From: Endocalyx cinctus
Lineage: Eukaryota; Ascomycota; Sordariomycetes; Amphisphaeriales; Apiosporaceae
Assembly (NCBI GenBank): GCA_001600455.1
Contig: BCKC01000006.1
Span: forward strand, 372,001-436,000
Direction: 5' to 3'
DNA length: 64,000 nt
How positions within the stretch are numbered: position 1 is the first letter of the stretch; each line of letters opens with the position of its first letter. A program made the position numbers and the translations under genes. The notes beneath the pieces were generated by a model. The model worked only from the letters and a program-made list of their open reading frames with translations, had not been told where the DNA came from and did not search any database. Shown here in pieces: positions 45,975 through 55,504 of this stretch.

Positions 45975-48908
45975 TCAAAAACCAAGAAAGGGGGCTGTGA
46001 ACGGGGTAATATAAATATATATATATAAGTTGAAATACCACTTACCTGCGGTATAAGCTAGATACCACGCCAACGAGGCTCCGCCGTCCAGCCACGAGGG
46101 GTCGAAGCCCTTAGCGGCGAAGAAGTTCCAAGCCGACTGGGGGTCGACGGTCGCCAGGTTCGCGTAGAGGATGCCCTTCCAGCCGCCCACGACCTTGTCC
46201 GCGCGGCCCTTGTCGAAGTACGTGGCCCACTCCTGCTTCACGAAGCCCGACGGCCGCGTGAGCTTGGTGCTGGGCAGCAGCGGCAGCATGTGGATGCCCT
46301 GCACGTACTCGATGTTGGCCCCGAAGTACGTCGTGTGGTCGATCTTGTTCTCGAACAGGATGCCCGCCACCCGGTTCCCGATAAAATTCGGAGGCTGCAC
46401 CTTATTCGCCTCCGTGTAGAGGTAGTACTCGTTGAGCGACCGCGCGCTAATCGACAGCATCAAGTTACCCCTTTATCGTCATTCGTCGTACGACACATTT
46501 CAATCGTCAGCTGGTTCCGCTCCTTAAAGCATGTGAGGGAGTCGTGTGAACGAGTAAACGTCCTATCACGTCTGTCACTTACCGTGCTTCCATATTTGCG
46601 TCCTTGCTCGTCTTTCCCCACATCTTGATGGCATACGACGCCATCGCATCTTCCGAGCTCGACTCTTGATCCTGTCATGACGCGTTAATACCAGAAACAA
46701 TGGACTTTATCTTCGTTTGTAACCCACCTTTCCATCTAGAGTTTCGTACAGACCGTGAGCCCAGCTGTGGCCGTGGTACCAGTCGAAGTTGCGAGAGACC
46801 GGGAAATACTTGTCTTTAGACGAAGGATTCGCGACGTCTCGAACCATAGCGTTGACAAAGTCAACATTCGCTTTCGTGAGCCACGTAGGGTCAAGATACC
46901 CGATCACGGCGGCAGCGTAGATGAAATAACCGTAGTGGAAATGGTGATCATTGTAAAACGTGTTCCCGAAGTCAGCACCGTTGTTACCTGATACGTACGT
47001 CGCCGATGAGACGAGACCTCCCCAAGCGCCTAATAGGGCACGTTAGCTTCACCAAGTTTGTTCCCCGATTTCGATTTTAACTCACTTTCATAGTAGAGCG
47101 GGAACTGCTGCTTATTCTGAGAAAATCGAGTAAAGGCAGCCTTCAAGTTCGCCAATCCGCTCTGAGCCAACTTAGGGTTCTTTAGCAAATCATTCACCGT
47201 ATAGCACAAGCCTGCAAACTTCGCGAGCGCCTGTTTCCTTTGTTAATGACTTGAAAATAACACCATGTCAAGATTATAGATTCCAACATACCTTTCCACT
47301 AAAATACATCGAGTTCTGGTTTGATTGCTGGTCGACGCTCTGCGAGAGTTCCTTCAACGCGATGGGATTGATCGTGTTGATCAACGAATCCTTCAGCGTC
47401 TTCTTGGGGCCGGCGGCCGGGTCCCAGGGGGCGAAATCCATCGAGACGGGCAGGTTCGGCTCGACCATGGTCCACGCCTCCGCCACTACGCCGACCCCTA
47501 TGCCCTTCGTAGTCGTCTGCAGCTTCGCCGAGCTTACGGCCTTCGCCGTCGCCGCGTCGAAGCTGTCGACGTGGTGCGGCAGCGCGTACATGAGGAGCTT
47601 GACGTTGGAGAAGCCCGCCTTCTGGTACGTCATGGTGTAGGACCCCTTCGAGCCCGAGACCGTGCCCGAGAGCGTGACGCCGATCGGGTACGCCCCGGCC
47701 GCCGCGTCGATGATCTTTTCGGCCGTGCCGGGGTCTTTGGCCACTTGGACGATGCCGTCGAACGGCTTCGCGGCCGTCGCGAGGCCGTTGTTGACTACGG
47801 TCAGGTCAAACGTGTCTCCTTTCGCCGAATACGCGTACACGTGCCACACCTTCCCGTCTTCCAAGTACAGCGAGTATTTGGTGACGCCGGCCTGAGGTCC
47901 CTTGGTGGATTTCGTAACGGTCTTGAAAAATACACCCGTGTTGATGATGGGGGTGGCGCCTTTGTAGACGGCCGTGACGAAGCCCATACCCTGGATTAGC
48001 GGGAAGGTAATCAAAGGGTTGGATTTCGAATCCTTGTGGAGGTTCACGTTGATCGATTGCGACGACAGGTTGTCCGTGGTCAAGGCGGTCTTACTTCCGA
48101 GTTCAGCCGCGGAGAGGCAAAGCGATTGAATCCCAACAGGGTTCAAAAAGTACTGCGCCGCACCCGTTCCGGATTGCACCTGCCCGAATACTCTCTGGGT
48201 CGCCTCGACGTGCGAAATCGCCATTCCCCAGCTGGACGTGGTTCCCTGGCCCTTCGACCAGGCCAGCGAATACGGGTGCACGTAGGACGGTGCGTTCTGG
48301 CTGCCGAGAAAGAAGTTGGCGTAAAACTTGTTCGTGCTGAAGGGCCCGGAACCGGCTATCCCAAGTCTGGGTACCGGATGATCTTTGCGCACCTCAAAAA
48401 CGGAAGGGGGTGCCGTTGTTGCGATGGGTGCGCCAAAGATGTTGGACGAAGCACTACTGGATGAAAACATGGTGCCGAGAGTATCTGTTTTGGATATAGT
48501 GGCAACTGGGGCGAGAAGCGATTTTGGGCTAGCAATAGAGTTGGTTATGATCGGCGCTGTCGTCGGTCTACCACCGGCTTCTAAGCTCGTGATGACGCTA
48601 CCGGTTGTGTCTGGTTTGGTACCGCTGAGTTGAGGTGGGACTTGGGAGACTACCCCTAAGCTAGTGATGGTAAGTACGGACTGATAGCCCTCGCGATACG
48701 GACTTTTGTTGGTTAGTACTGGAGAATATCCTTCTGTGTAAGGATTATTCGTTATAACTGGTAATGGCGAAAATCCTTCTCGATATGGATTCGATCCGGC
48801 GGTTGCGTCGTTACAGCTTCGTAGGTGTTGGTGAGCTTGATAGGTTTCAACAGGAACTGCTGAGATAGGATTTACCTGGAGACATGTTAGTATTAAATAC
48901 AGCAACAT
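45975..48908 (-). CDS. GH81 endo-1,3-beta-glucanase
   Basis: Six exons (48908-47292, 47230-47086, 47029-46728, 46671-46583, 46470-46046, 45994-45975) join in phase to 865 residues, the normal GH81 length. An N-terminal hydrophobic signal ([10 protein letters not shown]) suggests secretion. Three repeats of an NPYxEGxSPVLT-type unit (about residues 38-80) and a Thr/Ser-rich linker follow. The catalytic domain begins near [20 protein letters not shown] and includes [18 protein letters not shown] and [20 protein letters not shown], where the acidic residues act in hydrolysis of 1,3-beta-glucan. The likely role is wall remodelling (septum, spore) or glucan digestion. The last exon is only 20 bases (encoding the last residues and stop) and is easily missed; the acceptor is TTCACAG. 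Confidence 0.93.
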
Positions 48909-50125
48909 AACTACTATAAGAAAATCAGGAAAGGGGAAGAATAAGGGGGGGTATGGATGATCCTGGGGCCTCGATCTGTCTATGTCTCTCGGGACTGGCC
49001 CAGAGCTACCGGAGCTCGACTCGGCTTGGTCGTGTGACGTTCCCGTCTATCTAATGCGGCTGAAAAAAAGAATATCATAAAATCGTCAAATGCAAAGAGA
49101 ATAGAAGAAATTGTTGTCGTGAGTTGACTAGTATCATGGAAAAACAAGATTCAAGATCCAAGCGAAGGAGTCCGAGTAGGACAAGGTCCTAAATACTGCA
49201 TGGACGGCCCCTGATCAATGGCCACGAGGAATGAAATCGGTCTACTAGGCGACAAGCACATGGCTCATTCTGACAGCTGTGTGGCGTTCTCACGAGGTTT
49301 TTGATATAGGAAAAATGATATGTCTCAGGTTAAGGGCTTATGGTGATCAACCTACCTTCTCAACACGAGATGAAATAAAACAAACTACGCGGACTTCGTT
49401 GGAATGTGACGAAGATGGCGACCCGAAGCAAATTTAGGAATATAATAAGCAGACAAGAATATGTATTGATGTTATCAAATAAAGCTACCAAAATGTTATC
49501 TTAGGGAGAAATATAGGTATGTAGATATATGTACGTAGGGCCAAGCAACGTCGTTGTCAAATTGGCGGTATTAAGTATGAATATATTATATACTAAGTAG
49601 ATAGATGATAGAAACACAAAGAGAAGAAGATCAAACTGTTCAGATGGGAAATTTATTTTAACGTTTGAGAGACTGCCTATTAATTATATATAAGGTCCAA
49701 GTGTATTCGTCATTTTAGATTTTCTTTACAGCCTATGCAAGTGTGAGACAGCCGCTACCCCAATCTACTTGATGAACTCGATGATGAAGAAAGAACTATA
49801 CGACGCTATGAGATGGAGATACCAGCCACCTAGAAAGTTGATATATCAGGCTCAAAGGCGAACCTGAGCTTTGCGATTGACCCACTGAAACGAGTACTCG
49901 CATACTTGGCAAGCACGTAGAGCTTTAGAGAATATTCCATGTTTCCTTAACCTTTCTTATTGGAGACAGTCCTGATATGCTCATAAATAATGAAAAATAT
50001 AGATTTTTAGGGTTAGAGCTGCAGCGAAATCTCGTTGATATTATATTTAAAATGTTGGTGACAGAGCAAGGGGTGTCGTTATTGTAGCTACCAGGCGCCA
50101 AATGTAAGAGATATAGTATATACAA
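48909..50125. other. Intergenic region, glucanase promoter / STN1 3' side
   Basis: 1.2 kb with no supported gene. Upstream of the glucanase ATG there is a G-rich run near 48946. The minus-strand frame at 49925-50125 is not credible. Confidence 0.45.
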
Positions 50126-51082
50126 TCATAGGCCCAATGCACTATATTGACCAGAAACGTAAGTCTTTTTCGTAATAGCTTTCGCCTTCCCCTTGGAAAG
50201 CTCAGTGGAATGAGTCTCTTCAGATCCGAGGCCGTAACGGCCTTGACCTCGCCGTGACATAACGGAAGATGACGAATGGTGGCTACCAGACTTATAACCT
50301 GCGCCGGAAGAAGATCCTTCGTGATTCTGACCGTTCTGCATTCTCATCAACTTTTTCTTCTGTTTCCTCTTCCTTTCCTCTTCAGCGTCTACGTCAAGCT
50401 GTTGCATCTTCTTGCAGCGACGGACCTCCTTCTGATCCAGCGTCCAGGCTTGAGCTAGAACCTGCTTACGGAAGTCCGCAATCTTGGCCCAGAACTGAAC
50501 TTCCTGGGTCGTCGACTTGATTTCCAACATCTTGTGGATTTGGATCTGCTTGTTGTCCCGAAAGAGCTTCAGACTTCCTTTAACGTCGACTACGGTGCCG
50601 ATATCAATATCCGTAGGTATGTCTGAAGTAGTGGTACCGGCGGTCTCTTTCTTGTTAGAGGCCCCGCCGGTGACTTGGACCTTTAGGTCTTTTTCTGAAT
50701 CCTTTTTGTTTTTGTCAGGCTTTGGAATCATCACGCTGCATTCGATGCATTGTCCCGTGCTGTCGTCGATGGTGTATACGCGACGAGCAAAATACTCGTC
50801 GATCGCCACCACGACTCCCACAATGCGCACCCATCGCATAGGATGGTTTATGTGAAAAAATACATCTTGACCTAATCTTCTTCGTTAATTTGAGCTCAAT
50901 GTGCGGTTCATTTCAAAAAAAAAAAAAAAAAAAAAAAAAGTATTCATGCCTTCAAACCCCGGTCGACATTCCAAAGAAGCAATGTCTCTGACGCGTAACG
51001 GGCACCACTTGTTGATTGTAGGAGATAGGTGGAAACAGTATGAGGGATAGTATACAGGTGACGGCGATTCGGCGCTTGTCAT
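50126..51082 (-). CDS. Stn1-like telomere-capping OB-fold protein
   Basis: Exons 51082-50950 and 50871-50126 give 292 residues. The opening YYPSYCFHLSPTINKWCPLR followed by RPGFEGQDVFFHINHPMRWV and RIVGVVVAIDEYFARRVYTI reads as the N-terminal OB fold of fungal Stn1, with strands continuing in DDSTGQCIECSV and IGTVVDVKGSLKLFRDNKQI. Stn1 joins Ten1 (and Cdc13/Ctc1 where present) to protect chromosome ends and to recruit polymerase alpha (family knowledge). The remainder is a basic, coiled, Lys/Arg-rich tail ending in a Ser/His region; the C-terminal winged-helix domains of yeast Stn1 are not evident. The intron only keeps the conserved frame if it begins with GC (AAG/GCATGA) and ends TTAG, so it is probably a GC-AG intron; it contains a 25-base homopolymer. 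Confidence 0.82.
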
Positions 51083-51632
51083 GGCATTTTTGTAGATGAT
51101 ATTATTGAGTTTGAGGACGAAAGTTAGGTATTTACTGACGAGAAGAAGTCATGAATGATAACGTGCTATGACACGGGTGAACGTTAACTCAATTAAATAT
51201 GAAATTCACAGATGTTTCCGATACTGGTCTTTTTTTAGGAAGTACAGGGGTTAACACTAGGCTGCCTGGCTGCTAAACTACTTAAGTAAGTAGGGAGCAG
51301 GGGAGTTGGCTGCTCCGCAACCAAGCGTTTGCCATTTACTATGTACACCAATCGGTTGCTTATCTGCTATATTTTATACTTATTGGATATGCTTCATTCG
51401 GTCACGTCCAGTATTTAGGTTTTTGAAAGCCGTCATCATGATATTCTTGTATGATTTTATCTCAACTACATATTAAGACAATAAGTGAATACAAACGCGT
51501 GCTCTTGCTACCCATAATCCGAATATGGTACAATAAACCGACCCCATACCTCATAAATTGAGTGCCTGTGAATTCAACGCAACCGGAGACGCCCCATAAG
51601 AAAATTAGTGATTCATGAAGTTACTGATTTCT
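51083..51632. other. Intergenic region between STN1-like and J-protein genes
   Basis: 550 bases with the STN1 promoter and the 3' flank of the J-protein gene (both minus). No gene seen. Confidence 0.5.
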
Positions 51633-52616
51633 TTATTTCTTGCTCTTTTTATTTAACCGCGACGCCGCAGCCTGGAATTCTGCCTCTGAAGGTTCTTCCT
51701 CGACAGGCATGCGCTTCTTGCCTTTCTTAGCACTGCCTGCACTTGACGACGCATCCGCTCCGTACCTGGCTGCGAGGTCATCCAAGAAGCCAGCGCGACT
51801 GCGCTGCCTATTTCTGATGAGGGCGGCTAGATCGTTTTCCGAGGAAGCCTTGTGACCACCCCTCTTGTCTTTCTTCTTAGTGAATAGCTTGTCGTGCACG
51901 CCCAATTCTTTGGCGTACTCTTCTGCTTCGGTGGTCTCCCGTCTCGCCGCCTTGATCCTATTTTCTTTGGATTTCTTGGTTTCTTTCGTATACGCTTTGA
52001 ATGCTCTGACATCGCCGCTCGCGATCGCATCGTCTATGATTTGGCGGAATCTCTCGTCATCCTCGAGCACGTCGCTTAGGATCACGGTTTCGTAGACCTT
52101 GTCCATATCGCCCTTGTGCTCCTCGAATGCTGCCAGTAAGTCGTCTTTCTCCTCGTCGGATCCCTTGTACTGCTTGGCAAATTTCTCGATCGCATCGCCT
52201 GAAATGGCGTCTTGAAACTGTGAACGGTAGAAATCTGTCCAGCTGAATCCGTCGGAATCAACGATGGATTCCGAAGTAGATCCGGTCTCGTCGTAGCGCT
52301 TGCGTCGCGCGGGATCTGACAGCACCGCGTAGGCCAATGCGATCGACTGGAAGGCTTCATGGGCTTTGGTCTTCTGATCGTCGGGGACCTTGTCTGTTCG
52401 TCGCATAAATTTATTAACATATTTTTTTTTTCCTTCGTTAATTTTGTCAGAGGTTGTGAAAGTATAAATCGATCACTCACCCGGATGATTCTTGAGCGCG
52501 GCCTTCCGATATGCAGACTTGACTTGATCCGCTGTTGCCGTTCTCTCGAGGCCAAGGATCTCATATGGGTCGATGACGGGTGGTTCGCCCTCCATTAGAT
52601 CATCGGATGAATCCAT
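51633..52616 (-). CDS. J-domain co-chaperone, DNAJC9-like
   Basis: Exons 52616-52481 and 52393-51633 give 298 residues. The J domain spans about residues 16-80: [32 protein letters not shown] (the intron splits the essential HPD between Pro and Asp), and [20 protein letters not shown]. Behind it, [40 protein letters not shown] and [17 protein letters not shown] match the extended helical region of DNAJC9/YNL227C-type proteins, which bind histones H3-H4 in animals. A Lys-rich C-terminus suggests nuclear location. It would stimulate an Hsp70 ATPase. The neighbouring deaminase gene is divergent, sharing a 381-base promoter. Confidence 0.9.
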
Positions 52617-52997
52617 GCTGATTTTTGATGTCTTCTTGACGAAGTCGGGCTAATCGCGGATTTGAATATCAGGTGCTGGAACTGAGTGGTTGTGATCTGA
52701 AAATTATGATGTAAAGTTCTCGCGCGACACGCTTTTGCTAATGATGAGTGCTAAATCACTGTAGGTACAATAGCTAAGGTTGGAGACGCGTTTTAATTGA
52801 TAAGAGGGCCTAAGCGTCTTATCGCGTTTACAAAGCTTTAATTGAATTGAAAACGCGGGGCAGTCGCGGGGTTGTAGCTAGCCATACCACCTGAACGTAG
52901 CTGCTGTACTTTACACTGCTTCATAAGAAGGTCAAATACCTTAAAAGAAGATATGAACTTTATCAAAGTAGTAATATAAACTTATAAAATTTTTCCA
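52617..52997. promoter_or_regulatory. Shared divergent promoter, J protein / deaminase
   Basis: Only 381 bases separate the two divergent starts, so both promoters overlap here. Sequence is moderately A/T-rich; no specific site was recognised. Confidence 0.4.
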
Positions 52998-53519
52998 ATG
53001 GCCGAAACATCGCCACAAAACAATGAGGTCCAAGTCAAGCCAGGCGACCACGAAAGCTACATGTGCCTAGCTCTTTCGCTAGCTACAAAATCACCGCCCA
53101 AGCCAACCAATTACCGGGTCGGCGCTGTCTTAGTCGACGTTTCCCAGAACAAAATCCTCTCTACTGGGTATACCTTAGAACTACCAGGGAACACGCACGC
53201 AGAACAATGTTGTTTTGAGAAAATTTATTCTTCTCCTTCTTCTAACTCGTTAAACGCGGAAGAAATAGCGCTGTACACCACGGTAGAGCCGTGCTCCCAC
53301 CGCCTGAGCGGTAACCTGCCTTGTGTGGAGCGGATCTTGCGCATAGTTGATGGTAAACAAAAGTGGTCGGTCTACGTGGGCGTCAGAGAGCCGGATACCT
53401 TCGTCTCGGGCAATTCGAGCTGGAAACGGCTAGAGGAGGCCGGTATCAACGTCGTTCACGTACCCGGAATGGAGAAGGAGATCTTGGAGGTTGCGACGGC
53501 AGGCCATGAGAAAAAGTAA
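52998..53519 (+). CDS. RibD/cytidine-deaminase-like protein
   Basis: Single exon, 173 residues. The zinc site of the CDA fold is intact: His-Ala-Glu in GNTHAEQCCFEKIY (Glu is the proton shuttle) and the second pair in TVEPCSHRLSGNLPCVERIL, with nine residues between the Cys ligands, as in the RibD/DRAP-deaminase group rather than cytosine deaminase. A plausible role is deamination of the riboflavin precursor, but it lacks the reductase half of bacterial RibD and the pseudouridine-synthase half of yeast Rib2, so the substrate is uncertain. The lone ATG at 52998 follows a TTTTTCCA leader. Confidence 0.78.
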   Translation: MAETSPQNNEVQVKPGDHESYMCLALSLATKSPPKPTNYRVGAVLVDVSQNKILSTGYTLELPGNTHAEQCCFEKIYSSPSSNSLNAEEIALYTTVEPCSHRLSGNLPCVERILRIVDGKQKWSVYVGVREPDTFVSGNSSWKRLEEAGINVVHVPGMEKEILEVATAGHEKK

Positions 53520-53865
53520 TAAAAATACCATTACAACTTTGAAGATATGATCACCACATGTCTGACTGGCCCCTTTGACTAGAGAACGTTGATGAAAAGA
53601 AGGAAAAGAAGACTAATGCATTTTGTATATGTAATATGTATCTGGTTATTATTTACCCTTGGATGACGATGGAAAAAGGCAGGAAAACACTCGAATCCTC
53701 CCATGAACACAAACTCAGCACGTCTTCTCTTAATCAGGTCGTTACCAAGGAACCTGTCAATTGTTTGCCATCCAATCAGCTATCATCCACGCACATTTCA
53801 AAGACCAACCAGAGAGCTATCCACTAAAATGTCTTAGAGTAAAATAAGCCACAACTTTTCAACAA
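53520..53865. other. Spacer between deaminase gene and tRNA-Lys
   Basis: 346 bases. The 63-codon frame (53636-53827) has no features. It includes the deaminase 3' UTR and the upstream flank of the tRNA. Confidence 0.5.
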
Positions 53866-53996
53866 GCCCGGTTAGCTCAATCGGTAGAGGTTAGTAAAAT
53901 TCGCCTAATCTTTCACACATATTCCAATGCTAACTCGGTATCTTCAGCGTGAGACTCTTAATCTCAAGGTTGCGGGTTCGACCCCCGCATCGGGCT
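53866..53996 (+). tRNA. tRNA-Lys (anticodon CUU) with a spliceosomal-type intron in the D-stem
   Basis: Without bases 53890-53947 the rest (73 bases) folds into a perfect tRNA: acceptor GCCCGGT/ATCGGGC, D-stem GCTC/GAGC, anticodon stem TGAGA/TCTCA with loop CTCTTAA (anticodon CTT), T-arm GCGGG-TTCGACC-CCCGC, discriminator T. The 58-base insert lies between nucleotides 24 and 25, splitting the D-stem GAG/C. It begins GTTAGT, has TGCTAAC 14 bases before its end (branch A 53933) and ends TCTTCAG, exactly like the mRNA introns of this window. It is not at the 37/38 site used by tRNA splicing endonuclease. A and B boxes are complete and a T8 terminator follows. It is either removed by the spliceosome (unprecedented to my knowledge for a nuclear tRNA) or the gene is inactivated. 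Confidence 0.9.
53890..53947 (+). other. 58-base GT-AG intron inside tRNA-Lys
   Basis: Five-prime GTTAGT (also the donor of two introns of the K+ channel gene), CTAAC branch element, short pyrimidine-rich TCTTCAG end. Length is typical of the protein introns in this window. Removal restores an uninterrupted tRNA. Confidence 0.85.
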
Positions 53997-54009
53997 CAAT
54001 TCCCGATGC

Positions 54010-54027
54010 CTCATTGAATACAATGAG
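54010..54027 (+). other. Hairpin in the tRNA-Lys trailer
   Basis: CTCATTG-AATA-CAATGAG is a perfect 7-bp stem with a 4-base loop, 13 bases after the tRNA 3' end and 18 bases before the T8 run. It would form in the primary transcript; role unknown. Confidence 0.75.
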
Positions 54028-54045
54028 ATGTCAATCCAAACATAA

Positions 54046-54053
54046 TTTTTTTT
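54046..54053 (+). terminator. Pol III terminator of tRNA-Lys
   Basis: Eight consecutive T on the plus strand, 50 bases downstream of the tRNA, a strong RNA polymerase III stop. It is rather distant, so the trailer would be about 50 bases. Confidence 0.65.
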
Positions 54054-55504
54054 GCCTCTCTTTTCTATTATCGTGATTTTTTTTTTTTAAGTCAGGGCAG
54101 AGAGACGAGAAAGACAAGATGTATCAAGATAGGCCCAACACCAGCAGCGGGATGATTACTTCTATCCTCCTACTCATCATTCAACACAATCTGGATTCCA
54201 CCGCTCGAACAGTATAAAGGTACGTCTCGGCTTAAAAATAATTATCCCTTAATCAATGCAAAGAGGGAGTAGGTGTGTGATTTAACATGTTATATATACG
54301 TATAATATCTAGCCAACCAGGTGTGTTATAATGTCTGGATGAGGCAGTTCTTGGTATCTGCAGCAGCAGTCTTTACGATGAGTTCTGCTACCTGCACCTT
54401 GATTTTATTTTACTTAAAATATATTATCTTGAGGTAGCAAGTATCATTGTCTTGTAAGTATACGTACCTAGAGGGCTTTTCCAGCTCGTTGAATATTAAT
54501 ACTGTCTAGATGATCTTCCTAATTGAGGGGTTTGCCAGGCCTCCTCACCGACCACCTCGTCAAACCCGGTCGTAAGAGAAGTGAACCAGGGCGGAGCAGA
54601 TATTTCTGTTCTTGTATGAACACGGGGTGAGGATATCCTCTCATTATACATATCTGATGCTCTCACGGGTAGAAGACCTTGCTTGGTTTATGAGTATCTC
54701 TGAAACAATAATATCAAGAACATAATGTATGTACGGAGTATAAATTAGCAAAATACTTGTCGACTCAATTGGCTTACTTAGATGTGACAAGGCTACAATT
54801 ATGCATTGGAGAAAAAAAAAAAAATCAACAATATAAGGTGACAATTTGCTTCCATATTCCATTGAGAATATTCCATTGAGAACAGAGGTGACGAGGCAGT
54901 ACATGATTAGAAACTCACCACTCCAAGTTCGTCTTGTAGCTTTTTTTTTTTCTTTGTTTCTCTTCTAGTGTACATACCTAGGCTATTTTTAATTTAGCAA
55001 TACATTTGCCGTAGCCCCAAGCTAACACTTACTGTTAACTATTATTTATTTTAGGGGTTTGAAAATTGTGAATGAAGCAGTGAATTTGTTATAAACAGTA
55101 AAAATACCCTCATGCGCCTGGAATAATACAATTAACTTGAGAATATCTGACTTGTTTTAATTTAATGAGGTGGTTTGCTTCCAATGTAGGTATTACCTAG
55201 CTGCCTAGCACCCTAGCCTAGCAGCACCTGCCTAGGTATTTAAGTATTCCGTACCTGCACTAGGTTACGATAGTACTTCTACCCCACTTTTCTGGTTAAG
55301 CTCTTCCTTGTACCTTGTAAATATTACTGCGCTTAATATCGACTTTGTTACTTACCTTTCTTCACCCCACAAACCCTCCATTATGTACCTGGCTAGGTAA
55401 CATATTTCTGAAACATACATAGTAATTTCCTCTGATTTACTTGTTACATCATATTGCTTTTTCGCCCACTTAATATCGAGCTTTATGTTGTGCATTTTGC
55501 TATT
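54054..55504. other. Intergenic region with CTAG-rich patch
   Basis: About 1.45 kb without a supported gene. At 55190-55250 there is a CCTAG/CTAGG-rich stretch (GCCTAGCACCCTAGCCTAG...), of the kind often seen in filamentous ascomycete promoters. The minus-strand frame at 54644-54904 is low-complexity. Confidence 0.45.

Noticed and set aside
47325..47999. 224-codon plus-strand frame
   Set aside because: Antisense of the GH81 exon; Arg/Val-rich shadow without family features.
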